The position numbers and the translations under genes were made by a program. This document shows positions 34,344-46,828 of a stretch of 64,000 nucleotides of DNA, piece after piece (position 1 is the first letter of the stretch; every line of letters begins with the position of its first letter). Under the pieces are notes generated by a model, which did not search any database, was not told the origin of the DNA, and saw only the letters and a program-made list of their open reading frames with translations. This stretch comes from Favolaschia claudopus (taxonomy: Eukaryota; Basidiomycota; Agaricomycetes; Agaricales; Mycenaceae): NCBI GenBank assembly GCA_037176885.1, contig JAWWNJ010000011.1:1054001-1118000 (forward strand), in the 5' to 3' direction.

Positions 34344-36249
34344 TTAGATCCATTTAGGTAGTTGGAACGGAAGCGGACGTCGCTGAAGGTAGCGTCGACC
34401 AGACTTGGAATGTTTCTCTAAAATGATAGGTTGACCCTGCTTGCTCTTCCCCTTCACCAGAAATTCCCCAATCCGCTGATACGCCACGCTGTCGAGGAAG
34501 ACCCAGGTCGTGAATGAGTAGCTTAGCGTCATTCTCCGCAGCGATGGATTCGTGGTGGAGAGTTTGGTGGCGACTTTGAGGAGGTCGGGCTCGTTTGCGG
34601 CGCACTCGACGCGAGTGAGATCGAGCGTGGCGAGTTGTACACGGGAACCTCGCAGAGCGGAGGTAAACTCGATCTGTAATCACGTCTAGTCAATTCACTC
34701 GATCTAGAACAGTCGTTTCGAAGACTTACGATGTCCCAAGGCGTATCTGAACATGAAAGCTCGAGATGTAAAAGACCGCGGCAAGAATCAAACAACGTGC
34801 GGAACACCGCATAGTGGTCGGTCTGTGCGTCGAGATGTAGCCAGATGGATAACGACGTCAACGACTTCATGTGTTTGAGGGTCCCGCAAACGAGCGACAA
34901 CATTTTCTCCGACAGCGGTTGGTGCACAAGAGATAGAGTTTTGATACGAGCAAGGTTTGGAAGTCCCTTGACGTGTGCGGCATTCCCAGCAAACTCTCGG
35001 AGATTGGGGAGGGCGCCAGGTGGAAGAACTATCGCACGCGGGAAAGAGGAAAGGGAGGGTATCTGGAGACGCTCTATTGCTGGATGAGCCGCAAGAAATT
35101 GCATGAAAGGTGCCTCCATGAGGGCCCTCGATGAACCACTTCCCGACATGGAGCAATTCCCCAGTTCTAAATCGCGCAGAAGCGGCCAGCGACCCTGGAC
35201 CACGCGACGCGTATCCCAGACGCGCCTGGAACGCTGCGATAGTACAGATATTCTCAGCTGCTCCAGCCGTGGACTTCGTTCTATGAGCATATCCCAAAGC
35301 TGGTCGGGCAGTTCAGGCTGTGGAGGTAAGAATGTATCTAACAAATTCGCATAAGACGCCACATATCGAGATCTTCTGAGGATAAGAGTTACCCCACTCG
35401 TCTGGCAGTGTTTTCGCTGTCAAGGAGAACCCTGTTAAGTCATTGAAACGGAAAAGCTGGCGTTTCGTTAGCTGCTTCGAATGCCTCACTGATAGAATGA
35501 AGTACCTCGCTATCCACACTGATTGACTTTGGTCCAACGTTAGTACCGACAGTCCGTAGCTCAGGACAGCTATTCATTACAATTAGGCGTTGTCAATTCG
35601 TATGAAAAGAAACGCTTTACCAGGTGCGCAATGTAGACCATATGATGTCGTCTTGTGGCATTTCTGAGCCATCCCAGAAAAATGAGGTGAGCTTCGAAAG
35701 ACGTCCGGAGGTTACCAATTTCACAATCGATTGAGCAACCCAGTTCTCGTCGATGTGTTTGGGAGGTAGTTGTGATCGACGGCGGTCGACATGATTAGGG
35801 CGTACTACAAGCCGGCGGATATAGCGCGCGACGTCAGGTTTGCCAGCCAATAGCGCATCAAGTGTGACCTTGCACATTCTACTGGACCCTAGATCCACTG
35901 ACGTGTAGAGGACAGGCAAGAGCGTGGCGTAGATACGCGTCGACTGCAGTAAAAAACGCCGTCAACACCAGGCATTAGAATTCGGATGTTAAGCGAAACA
36001 TACAGTCAAGCTCAAGGATAAAACATCTTCCACACTGGTCAGCCATTCGGCGATTTCGATAATAATGTCAAGAGGCACTCTGGCTACCCATGTCCGTTGA
36101 GTTTTCTGGTGGTTGAAGGAAAAGGTTTTCCAGTCCCCGACGTGGTGCTTGATGAGTGAGAATACGAGAGACATGGGAAGTGGGGACTGCCAGAGTTTTG
36201 AGGAGACCATTACAGGCCAAACCTTAGATGGGAGGTGAACGTCAAACAT
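34344..36249 (-). CDS. F-box protein with leucine-rich region
   Basis: The N-terminus MFDVHLPSKVWPVMVSSK is unusual. An F-box follows at RVPLDIIIEIAEWLTSVEDVLSLSLT, with intron after the last Thr, then STRIYATLLPVLYTSVDLG. Later exons have repeated Leu-rich strands such as LRDLELGNCSM and TLSLVHQPLSEKML, consistent with LRR-like substrate recognition. The C-terminus ends RRPLPFQLPKWI. F-box proteins recruit substrates to SCF ubiquitin ligases, and this one belongs to the large lineage-specific F-box sets of Agaricomycetes, so its substrate cannot be guessed. Several introns of about 50-70 nt are needed, and not every junction was fixed. Confidence 0.8.
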
Positions 36250-36387
36250 TGTGCGTTTACCGCACCCTTTTTAAGGGCAGATAGTGTAGGCTCCGGAACG
36301 TCGGTGATCTCTCTGCGGGGATGCCCTGTACATATACACCAGTACAGCAGGGGAGGCGCACATCGCCGTATACATTAATCTCGGCTC

Positions 36388-36459
36388 CAGATCTTCGAGG
36401 TGATGGCCGGGGCACTGTGATCAAAAGATCACAGGCCAGCATCACCCCTAGAAGATCTG
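36388..36459. repeat. 72-bp imperfect palindrome
   Basis: The arms start CAGATCTTC and end GAAGATCTG, with GTGATGGCC and its inverse inside. At the centre CTGTGATC and GATCACAG face each other across AAAA. This could form a long hairpin and resembles the core of a foldback element. Confidence 0.7.
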
Positions 36460-36488
36460 GTGCATTATAACCGTAGAACTTGCGCATG

Positions 36489-36530
36489 GTGACAACTGGT
36501 GACAATCGTCACAGATGTAACAGTTGTCAC
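36489..36530. repeat. nested inverted repeat
   Basis: GTGACAACTG and its inverse CAGTTGTCAC enclose a second inverted pair, GTGACAATCGTCAC. It lies 30 bp from the larger palindrome. Confidence 0.65.
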
Positions 36531-37386
36531 ATCCGTTACCTCCCAGAAGTTTGCACGTCGAACAGCGCACTGCGGGATGAAAAATGTTGTAGGAGGTGCT
36601 GCAGAAGCATATCGAGAACTATATCAGCTCTAAATTATTTTTTTGGGGCTAAAATTTCGCCGAAGTCATCAGCTTGGGGAAAGGGAACTCTCAGAAAAAA
36701 ACCATAAATGAGGGATTGTGTAGCGGGGAGACAGGGTGAATTTCTGGGCATATTTTGAGGGTCAGGTATGGCTTCACTCTTGTACAATTCGGGGTTTGCA
36801 CCCAAGCCCAAATGTCACGCTTTTGGCGGGAGGGATTGACAGCGTGACGCATGCGCAACTTCCGCGGCTCAAATGCACCAGACGTTATAGCGCAGTAACC
36901 CGCGATCAAATTTTCAATCATTCTGCCTCGCTGACATCGTAACATCTCAACATTGCCCTTCTGGGTGAATGCGCGAGCGCAGCGAGCGCTCTGCGGGTTC
37001 TGCGCTATAAAACGTCTGGGAACGAGACTACGTATACATCGGCAACGAACACACGAAGAGCGGTGTTGATGCGAAACGTTCGACCGTTCCTAATTTGGCA
37101 CTGTACTTGGTTTCCTGCCAAGAATCTCTGGCTTGGCTTGGTTACACTCTGGACCCATATGCGCGCAAATCAACAGTGCTATTGTGTGCTATTGTCCATA
37201 GAATCTTCTGTTATACATAGCATAAGTACATCGAAGTTACGAATTGATGTACACCCGGTACAAATACATACAACCGCGGGTCAAAAAAAAACGAAATGGC
37301 CGCTGCGGTAATCCGACAAAGACAATAAAACGCCAGCCGACCCCAAGACAGGTATCCTTATATTTTGCTGGGGCGGGGCTCAACGA

Positions 37387-39630
37387 TCAGAGAAATGTGT
37401 CGCCAGCAGATCCAAACAGCTTGGTTCGAAGTAACCATGGGCGGATCACTCGAAGTGGCGCGCCAGCGGTGCGACGCAGGTCAGCTGTTCGCCCCGCCGC
37501 CGAAGTCGGCGACGACGTTGTAGACGACGAAAACGCAGACCAAGTCTCGAGAGATGGGGAAGAAGGCGTTTGATGAAAGACGAACGACTGAAATGGCTCC
37601 ATAGAGTGACCTTCCGTCGACGGTGAAGGCGGGTCAGACGCTGGCGCAGGTCGGGGGAAGAAATGAAGGGGGCGGCGCGCGGGTGCTGCAGCCTTAATTG
37701 TGTCTCCGGTATGGGTCTTTTTGGGAGGATTAGGCCTTACAGGAATGGGGATTGGGTCGGTATCAAAGGTGTATATCGGCGATGAAAACTGACATGAATC
37801 GTGCCACGCCGCCGTGTCGGTATCAGGCGAGGGAGTGGCGGACCTGTCGCCGTAAGCCTTGGATGGCTGGAACGAGCTTTGCGTCGAGCAGTATCGAGAC
37901 ATATCCTCGGTTGAGTATTGCCAGACCAAAGGTGACGTCATCTCCTTATCCTCCGATGCAAAGTCGACGCCTTCCAAATCGAGCATGGACGCCTTTGAAT
38001 CAGCGAGGAAGAAGGATGATGTGTAAAGATCGTCGTCTACCGCCGTCTGCATTGCTGAAGACTCCGTGGACGCGGAATCGAGGCTGTTATTTTTACCATA
38101 TTGCTCGGGACTGAGGCAGTTGGTATTGATGGTGAGCGGTTTGCGGGGAGGATTGGGTCTCCGGCGCGGAGGAAAGTTGACGATACTCGGCGTCATCAAG
38201 AAAGCTGCCTGCTGGGGACCGGACGAGCAATTCGAAACGGGGGACACCGGCACGTTGATGAGGGGAGGTGTACGCGGGCGTTCAAACATATATTTGTCAC
38301 CCAGGATCTCATCTGAGATCGACGAAGTGGGAGAGTCAAACGCCCAGGTTGCACCACAAGACGAGTATCGGGTGCTGGAAGACGACTCGCTGTCCGAGAC
38401 ACCGGGGCGCGCGAAGACAAGGCTCGACTCCTTGCTCCACTGGGGCTTGCGACGGCGGGTCGACCGCTGGGGACTGCACTTTTCTGACGTTGAAGCCTCA
38501 AGATCCACTCCAACCTCCCAAGGGCACCGTGCCATACTGCCATCGAAGACGGCGCCGGCAGAGTAAAAGTTGGTAACCCGCTCGAGGGCTATGCGTAGTT
38601 CGGGAATGGTTATGCGCCGTCGCCAGTCGACTTCAAGCATGCGAACCAAAACAGCGTTGACCTCGGCAGAAATGGGGAGGACAGTGGTTAAAAATTCCCG
38701 AGGTGCGTGAAGGTAGGCGCGAAAAGTGGAGTCGGTCATAGTGGCCGCTTTCCAGGGATTGCGCCCCGTCATGAGGTTGAGGAGGATGATTCCGAGCGAC
38801 CAGACGTCATTGAACATCGGGGAGTAAGAACCCGTAGGCGCGAACTCGCCACCCTGACATTCTGTACGAAATGAGGATAGTGAACGATAACTGTTTCAAA
38901 CACGAACCTGGGCTCATGTGGTAAACGCTGCCAGTGCGGAACTCCTCGCTGAGTTTCTCTGTCGTGGCGAGACCAAAGTCTGTAATCGCAATCCGGTAGC
39001 CGCCTGTAGAAACGTGAGTTGACGTGAAGGGTGGGCAGGAATGCAAACCCTACCATCGAAACATAAAACGTTTTCTGGCTTGAGGTCGCGGTGATAGATA
39101 CCCAACGAGTGACAGTACTCCACTGCGTCGAGCAGCTGGTTGAAAATATGTTTAATCAACCTCGTGTTACCGAGGTACCGACAGCCATAAAGGATCTGTG
39201 AGAACAAGTCCCCGTCGGGGGCAAAATCCATGATGATATACGTATGGCAACCCTCTTCGACGACACGATGCAGGGTGACAACGTTCGGGTGCGCACCGGC
39301 AAGCTGATGGAGGGCAATTTCGCGAATATGAAGCTGGCGCTGACGTGCCGTAACCGCAGACTGTGAGTGTACCAGACATTTAACAGCGTATTGGTGAGGG
39401 AGCGCAGAACGAGTCTCGACGGCGCGATATACAACGCCGTAGCCACCAACTCCGAGAACTTCAACAAGTTCCAAAGCGCCGTTGTCGATGCGCGTGCCGG
39501 GAAGGGGGTGGGAAGACTCGGAGGGAGAGCAGCGGTCGTGAGCGACGAACATGTCGGCAGCTGGAGTAATGGCCCTGTTTTGTGGTTCGACCGTTGAACG
39601 AGAGTGCAGCGACTGGGCCCTCGGAATCAT
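37387..39630 (-). CDS. Ser/Thr protein kinase, Ran1/Pat1-like
   Basis: Exons complement(join(37387..38861,38908..39003,39054..39630)) give 715 residues. The kinase domain spans about residues 45-340. It has the Gly loop EVLGVGGYGVVYRA, the Lys strand YAVKCLV, the catalytic loop YHRDLKPENVL, DFGLAT as the DFG segment, SPECQGGEFAP and DVWSLGIILLNLMTGRNPW. These features fit the Ran1/Pat1/Sks1 group, which in yeast controls the switch between growth and meiosis or nutrient response. The C-terminal 370 residues are Ser/Pro-rich and likely disordered, with an ending SAGDTFL. The start is the ATG closest to the conserved N-terminus; the frame stays open further upstream to 39828. Confidence 0.88.
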
Positions 39631-40729
39631 TGTAGAGGGAAGTTTGATGCAACTTTTATTCGAGAATGAGTGGTGATGCGTGCAAAACATGAGGTCGTGA
39701 AACAAACCGTAGGCTCCGGTGAATTGGCGAACCGTGGGTGGGAGGTACGCAACCTGACTGCTTGACGATCGTAAGTGCCGAGTGCGCGAGAAACGCAAGG
39801 AGTGAGGCTGGAGGGAGGAACCGACCACATATATGGGACGGGCGATGCGCTCACTTTATGATGCTCTTTGGAGCGAGACAGGGAGCGGGAGTGAATCACC
39901 TTCCGCGGAATCTTCTGTAGGAATCGATCATGGTTCACTTGACTGGAAGTCGCAGAAACTTCAGAACCCGAGAGAGAATATTCGATCGGTGCAGTGCTGC
40001 CCACTACAAAACATCCCCTGTGGGACAACCAGCTGAGGTACAGAGTTTACCGAGACACATCAAGATTGACTAGGTGAGGCTCCCAGCAGTTGTGTTGAAT
40101 AGACAGTAAGGAAGCCGCAGGTTTAAACGTTTAAGTGCTTCAAGATTTGAGGGAATTCATCCATATCTTCTGTCGCGTTCCCACCAATGTGCACGGGGGT
40201 TTCGCGCACGAAATCAATGCTTTCCTAGATTGAACTTTGGAGACTGCTGGTTGTTGAACTATGACGGCTTGAACGTTTGAAGGTGAGACTCGCAGTCCAC
40301 GCCGCTGAGGGAAATGGTAAGGACCCCTGGACTGCGGGGCCCGAGGGTCGGCCACAAGATCCCGAGCAAGAGACAGCCGATAATGCAGGACTTCGTCTTC
40401 ATTTTGGCGGTTTGCAGCTGAGATGTCTCGGCCGAACTTGATTGTGGCCGGCGGCCGCTGCAGGACAAAGCAAGCGGTGCAGCGCAAACGCGGATATTGC
40501 CGGATTGCCTCGCTTAAGGCAATCAAATGGCAATCAGTCCATCATGATGGCAATCATGACGCACTTTGGATGGTCACGGGACCGGCGAAGGCGCGTTATT
40601 TATACCGTGACAGAGTTGGTCACAACTTGTTGTTCTTGACCTCAACTTGCTCAGCGTTTCCGCCGTTCGCGCGTCCCCCTCCTCCCCAATACCCTCACAA
40701 CTTATATCTCCTCCTTCATTGCTCATCTC
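39631..40729. other. divergent promoter region
   Basis: Upstream sequence of the kinase (minus) and the KEN-box gene (plus). A TATA-like TTATTTATAC box lies near 40600. Short frames on the minus strand show no recognisable domain. Confidence 0.45.
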
Positions 40730-41602
40730 ATGGCTCTTGCATCCTTCACCGTCTACTGCGACTCCCCCGTCGACGCCGACGCGACTGCCAAAGCGTCCGT
40801 CGCTCCCAAACCCGCGGTTCTCGCGTCTTCCACCCCCGATGCCAACCTCCCTACCACTCCTACTACCATTCTTGCATCCACTGCCGAGAAGGAGAATGTC
40901 CATCCCGTCACAGGCGAGCGATGTGCTCCCTTGTCCGAATCCAGTGCCAAGAAGCGCAAGACCAATGTGCTTGCCACCAAGGCTATTGTAGCTAAGAAGC
41001 TGAAGGAGTCCAACGAGGACAAGTCGCAGGGAAAGAAGACTCGTTCTGCTTCCTCGTCGGCTCTCAAGGCCAAGAAGGATGGCAAGTTGACGAGGAAGAC
41101 CGCCAAGAAGCCTTCGCGTCGCGTTTCTCCCTTGCCGCGCCTTGAGGAGGAGGACGTCGCAGTCAGGGAGCGCCTTGAGCAGGCAGACGTGGACTCGAGA
41201 TGCTATGAGCTCACCGTCTCCCCCTTGGCGGATGTTACTCAGGCCTACGACACGGCAATCGACGTCAACTCCCTTCTTGCGTCATTCAGCCCTGAGGAGA
41301 GCGCTAGGTTCCGCAGGGTTCGTCTTATCCCTTCCATATTTTATCACTTGTACTGATTGTCTGAACAGGACACCTCCACCGAGCCCGAGATTCGTGACTA
41401 CTTTTCCCCTCTCCACTCTTTGGGCTCCTCCGCTCGCGTCACTCCCCCGCCCGCCGGTACCGCGCAGGAGGCCAAGGTCTTCACTACCCCCGAACGCCGC
41501 CACATCTACTCCGCCTTCACCTTCACCACCCCTTCCCCCACCAGCGAGCGCTTCAGAAAGGCTAGCCGTTCGCCTTCGCCTTCTCCCTCTGCATCTGCAT
41601 GA
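40730..41602 (+). CDS. hypothetical protein with KEN box and CDK sites
   Basis: Exons join(40730..41317,41369..41602) give 273 residues, rich in Ala, Ser, Lys and Pro. I do not recognise a family. A KEN box is at residues 54-56 in STAEKENVHP, the motif read by Cdh1-APC/C for mitotic destruction. A basic tract with SAKKRKT and KKPSRRVSPLP follows, then an acidic helical part around LEEEDVAVRERLEQADVD. The second exon has SARVTPPP, VFTTPER and SPTSER sites suited to proline-directed kinases. The profile (basic, disordered, KEN box, TP sites) fits a cell-cycle regulator, but that is inference. Exon 1 stays in frame from the first ATG. Confidence 0.65.
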
Positions 41603-42279
41603 CGTCTCCGTCAAAATATTCCTCATCTCTTCTTGCTTTGCTCCATCAATGTACAACCTACATCATCGCACACGCTATCGGGCCTCAGCATTACATGATT
41701 TATTTCACTCGCATTCTTGCATATAAATTGGAAAGCATCCACAACCCCTCATCTATCATCTGCCATTTATTTATGTATTCCATTATCGCTGTGTCCAAAA
41801 ACTAGATCTAGCTATAGCTGTACATGGCATAAGCAATGTATATCTATGCTCGTCAAGCCTAATCTCTTGTCTTCAAAAAGTTCGATCAAGTCAACTGCAA
41901 GTCAACCGGAGCGAAGACGTGTCCGTTTTTCTCATGTGACCGCGACGCGTCTGCTGTCACTGTCAGCGCGATTTCGTGTCTTGAACTTGAAGTTCAACGT
42001 CCAACCTCGATCTGAACCTCAACGCATGACCATCAACAGCTCTTCTGCGACTCTCACTGGGATTCTTGATCTCTCTCTTGTCACCTTTGGTCTCAGTTTC
42101 TTATATTCTCTGTACCTTTTTGGAGCACTCTACGATGCCATAAGTAATCTTCACCCGACACCATCTTCTCTCTTATCTCTGGAGCGGCAGCGTGGCTCTT
42201 CGTTCTCTTTCTCCATTGGCTTTCGAGGAAAAAATATAAGACTCCCACCATCATGCCAAAATCTCGTAGCTGATACCCA
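41603..42279. other. intergenic, no gene recognised
   Basis: 3' flank of the KEN-box gene and upstream region of the NCS1 transporter. An open frame beginning MTINSSSATLT near 42026 is hydrophobic, but it has no family match and could be leader sequence. ACGCGT occurs near 41944. Confidence 0.4.
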
Positions 42280-44583
42280 ATGGGCCTTCTTCAACGTCTC
42301 GAAGTTGCTCATGAACCCGGGCTGACACACTCTCAACTTTTCTTGACGGTATTCAAGTATAGTTGCCTGGGGAAATCAAGCTGTTTATAACTTGTTCAGA
42401 ATGAAGACTTGCAACCTGTACCCGAGGAAAAACGCACCTGGACCGCGTTCAATTTCTTTGCCTTGTACGCACGGCACTCTCTCTATAGCGGTGCACCTCT
42501 CAAACAACCTCTTACAGCTGGGTTGCGGACAGCTTCAATGTCAACACGTTCGTCTCACTACGCTCTAGTAGCTGCGCGTGCTCATATACTACACCGCAGA
42601 TGGATGATCGTGTCCTCGATGGTGCAACTGGGTCTCTCGTGGTGGCAGGCGTGGATATGCGTCTGGGTTGGCTACGGGATCGTTGCACCGTTCATCGTTC
42701 TCAACGCCCGTCCCGGCGCGATCTTTCATGTCACCTTCCCTGTTGTAGCGCGCACCAGTTTCGGGCTCTACGGAAGCTTGTGGACAACATTCAATCGTGC
42801 TGCGATGGCGTGGTACGTCTATACGTCCTCGAAATCCTGTATTTCTTCTCTTAACGGGCATCAAGCATCTGGTACGGCGTGCAGGCAAGTATCGGTGGCA
42901 GCTGTGTGTTGGTGATGCTGAGAGCAATGTGGCCGAGTGTGAACAATATCCGTATGTTTTTCTTTGCTCGGTCTATCACACAGTCTCATTTACCTCGTTC
43001 GCCTACTGCACAGCGAACCACCTCCCCACATCGTCGGGAACGACTACAAAAGATTTTATGTGCTTCTTCTTATTTTGGCTTATCTCGCTTCCTGCCATCT
43101 GGTTCCCAATTCATAAGATGTCAGTCAGTCTCGTGTGCAGTGTGGTTCATCCGTTGATCACTCGACATGTTATCTGCAGACGCCACCTCTTTACTGTAAA
43201 GGCCGTCGTCGCCCCGACCGCGGGGATAACATTTTTCATCTGGTGTATCGTGAAAGCGAAGGGCGTCGGACCCATTATCCACCAACCGTCCACTCTCCAT
43301 GGGAGCGAACTTGGATGGGCGATGGTTTCCAGTCTCATGTCGGCAATGTCGAACATGGCTACTTTGGTCACGTACGGTTTTGCGCTCGACGAACTTGCAA
43401 TCTGTTTGACAACCTTTTTCGTTAACATTGTTCAGGAACGCCCCAGATTTCGCGTCGCGCGCTAAAACACCGTCCGCTGCACTGCTCCCGCAGCTGCTTT
43501 CAGTGCCTATCACGTTCTCCCTAGTCAGCTTCATTGGAATCATCGTCTCGTCTTCGTCTGTCGCAATCTATGGCGACGCGATTTGGTCACCTGTCGATCT
43601 CCTGGCCAGATTTTTGGACGACAGTCCATCGCACGCGACTCGGTTTGGTGTGAGTAGTCCTAACTAGGAATCCGCCCACCCCCCCTGAATCGCCGCATTT
43701 GCAGGTCTGGTTCATTTCAGCCTCCTTCATCATCGCACAGGTAGATAAATTCTCCACGTCGAATTTTCAATGCTCACTGAATCATGGGTTCTTTCAGCTT
43801 GGGTAACGGTTGTCTCACTGGCGTCTACATCCAATCTCTGAACTTGAACGCGCACAGAACAAATATTTCAGCCAACTCTGTCAGCGCAGGTTGCGACCTC
43901 ACCGCTCTCTTCCCGCGCTTCATAAACATTCGTCGTGGAGGTTTCGTCGCTGCCATCGTCGGTCTGTGCATGCTACCGTGGAATCTTTTGAAAAGCAGCA
44001 ACAGCTTCACTTCTTATCTCTCCGCGTATTCCGTTTTCCTCAGTAGCATTGCGGGAGTGATGGTCTGTCAACTGGCTCTCTGGTTTCTTTCCTGCGGCGA
44101 GATATTCAGTCTACAATAGATCACCGAATACTACCTGATACGCAAGGGTCACTACCGCGTTGCGGACTTGTATACTACCCGACGTGATGGCTGGTACTGG
44201 TACATCTATGGCATCAACTTTCGGTTTGTCGAGCATCCCTTTAGCTTTTTACTCTAACGGGATAACACAGGGCGTACACTGCGTACATCGCCGGCATCCT
44301 GATCAACGTAGTCGGTTTTGCCGGTGCGACAGGGCGGACAGTCCCCCTCGCCGCGACGCGCATCTATCAGATGTCATTTTTCACCGGTTTTGGAGTATCG
44401 GCAATTGTCTACTGGCTGCTCGCGAGGTTAGCACCGGTACCGGGGATGGCTAGCAATTTCGAAGAAGTCGATGTATCGAAAGGCGAGGAGCAGGATGATG
44501 GTTCGTTCAGCGAGAACGATGACGGTGGGAGCGGTAAAAACGAGAAAAAGTCGGATGTGTATGTCTCCGAAGTATCGGCATGA
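42280..44583 (+). CDS. NCS1 nucleobase:cation symporter
   Basis: Transports uracil, cytosine, allantoin or related bases with protons across the plasma membrane. The start MGLLQRLEV is followed by SQLFLTNEDLQPVPEEKRTW, the conserved entry motif, then FFAFWVADSFNVNTWMIVSS after splicing 42471-42534 and a second short intron. Further helices include GLSWWQAWICVWVGY, FPVVARTSFG, IISLPAIWFPIHK-type segments, AGITFFIWCIVKAKG and GAIVGLCMLPWNLL. The cytosolic tail is acidic and ends YVSEVSA. At least nine exons are present. The motifs resemble the Fur-type uracil/allantoin branch, but the substrate cannot be told from sequence alone. Confidence 0.88.
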
Positions 44584-44817
44584 GTATGTACCTGTACTGA
44601 ATGACTTAGGACAAAAGCGGAAACAATTTGTATGTATGAGCCTGCCCATGCGAGGCGAGGCATCACAAGTATCTGGTACTTGCCTCGGCGAATTTACAGG
44701 GAGCAGCGCTACATTGTAACTTGTCAGACGACCAGTGGACTCGACTGCGTACATCCAACGCGTAAAGGCAAAGCACGAAAGCAGATTGAAGCCTATATAG
44801 TACACAATTCTTCAGTT

Positions 44818-46613
44818 TTAAACCATGCCAGTCCAAGTCTCCACTAAATCGACAACGCAATAGCCATCGATGGGCACGTATTGTTTCGTGATCATCTTAA
44901 TAACCTCCTGCGCTACCAAGCCACCGAGGAACGCAGCAGAGTTGGGTAAGTCAGCGGTTGGAGAGCGAGCGCTAAGGAATGTTCTCAGCATTGTGACACG
45001 CGATACAAGGATTACAAGGACGAACACTTCGCCGACAGCGTCAGAGAACTCTTCCGGCAACTCAAAGCCAGGAGGAAGCAGAGCCTGTGCAGCGGCGGTC
45101 AGAGCCTCTACGGTCGTTTGAGGCGGTGAGACAGTGGCGAGCGCAGATATTGCGAGATGAATGGCTGTGGCTTTGGGAGAAGACTCTACAGCGGATGCTA
45201 GTTCAACAGCGTCAGTCGTGGCACATTCATACAGAAGCAGACAGTGAACCGCACCTAACGCAGCAGGATCCGTATTTAGAGACCCATATTTCTTTCCACG
45301 CAGAACCTTCAACCCATGAGCATTTTTGACGAAAGTGTCGACCGTCGCATCATCTATGGGTACCGTCAGGAGACTCTTGAATGTAGCCTTCTCCTCCTCC
45401 GCGCGAGTTTTGTACAGTTTTTGCAGATGAATATAGCTGGTCGTATTTGCCTTCATGTCGGGCAATGTACTTGTAAGTGGGAGGGTGTGGGGGGGCTGGA
45501 GCGTGAATTTTCGGAGGGCATCTAGCAGGTGGAAGAACGGCGGAGAAGTCGGGCTGAGGTTGCTGAGCTGCGGGTCCTGGAAAAGGGCGGTGATCTCTGA
45601 TGGAACGCGGGTTTCTGTCCAACAGCGGTACGCCTGTGCCTCCGCTTCGTCAAAGTTTTCCTCGTCGATTTTGACCTTCATGGCAAGCACGCCTTCCTTG
45701 AATTGTTTTTTCTCTGCAGTCGTTTGTGGTGGTTTGCCATCATGAGCGGCTTTCCAGTCGGCCAGAGCGCGAACGAGGATGATGACGTAGGGAACGTGAG
45801 TATGGTCAGTGGGATCCATGTTCTTGAAGTCAAGACTCGCTGCATAGTCTGCCAAGGCGGGGAAAGCCTTGTCGATACGCAGCGATGGAGCAGTTTCAGA
45901 GTGGCTGTCGATGACTGGAAACAAAATTGGAAAAAAATCGGAGTCAGACGCGTGAAGAAAGTGCTCACTGGTATGCTCGTGAAACTGGATATGAAATTCA
46001 CCGAGGAAACCGGCAGAGTTGACGGCTACAAGTATTGGCAACGTGTCATCCGCCCATAGCAATGTGGATAACCTCTCTAGTAGCTTGGGCTCCAAGTTGT
46101 GAGCGATCACCAGAGTGAACGAAGCAAAATATCCCGGGTTATTATCCAAGATTTGTTCCAAACTGGATGTGTCGGCTTTGCCCTCCACCCCTTCATTTAG
46201 TTCTGCCAGCAGCCTCACTGCCTCTCCTGCGCGCGATTTCCCGATACTAGATTGACCCTCCAGAAAGAAATTGTTCCCAGCATCTCTCGGCGTAACGGTA
46301 GCAGGATCCAGGATCGTGAAGTGACCAATACCAGGAAGAACCAAATTCTTCAATACCGAGGTTGACGTTGCAGACGCGGAAATGACCAACAAACGCGAGT
46401 TTTCAAGGGCACTTTGGCCGGAGGCCGCCCACAATCTGAATCTTGCTTAGATCGCAAACATTCATGGAAAATTTGGTGTGCACCTCAGCTGGCGATCGTA
46501 GCGCCGAGTTTTGCTATCCGGCGCGACTCTACGACAGCTATTAGGACCCCGATTGCACTGTCACAAGCAATTTACTCTGCCGCAGTCATGTCCATTGCTT
46601 CAGAGGTAGCCAT
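44818..46613 (-). CDS. ULA1: NEDD8-activating enzyme E1 regulatory subunit (ULA1/APPBP1)
   Basis: With UBA3 it activates NEDD8/Rub1, which then modifies cullins of SCF ligases. Exons complement(join(44818..46435,46484..46528,46576..46613)), 566 residues. The start MATSEAMDMTAAE leads into PDSKTRRYDRQLRLW, the E1 N-terminal signature. A pseudo-Rossmann region follows (LLVISASATSTSVLKNLVLPGIG, FTILD), as expected for the inactive half of a heterodimeric E1. The helical insert and the end AFLGGLVAQEVIKMITKQY, VPIDGYCVVD are close to the family consensus. The last exon is intronless over 1.6 kb, which is unusual here. The 3' end faces the NCS1 gene 234 bp away. Confidence 0.9.
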
Positions 46614-46828
46614 AATTTTCAGAACGCAAAATCTGGATGAGTGGACGAGTCAAAGGGAGCGGTAAGCAAGTAAGGCGTGACTAAGGCGCGCGGTGTCACA
46701 TGTGACGACGTGACGAGCTCTTTCACTTGTCTTTCACCCAACCTCCACCAACTTTGTATTGCGTCCTTCCCTTGTCTTGCAGATCGTTAGAAGACTTGTA
46801 CCGACCTGCTACGAGCTATGCTTACTTT

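Larger units (their letters stand above)
36250..37386. other. intergenic with two palindromes
   Basis: No gene recognised. It contains a 72-bp imperfect palindrome at 36388..36459 and a nested inverted repeat at 36489..36530. A CTATAAAACG-like box lies near 37000. The apparent minus-strand frame at 36257..36505 is largely formed by the palindrome and is not counted as a gene. Confidence 0.5.

Noticed and set aside
36257..36505. Minus-strand frame next to the F-box gene
   Set aside because: Most of it is made of the palindrome at 36388..36459.
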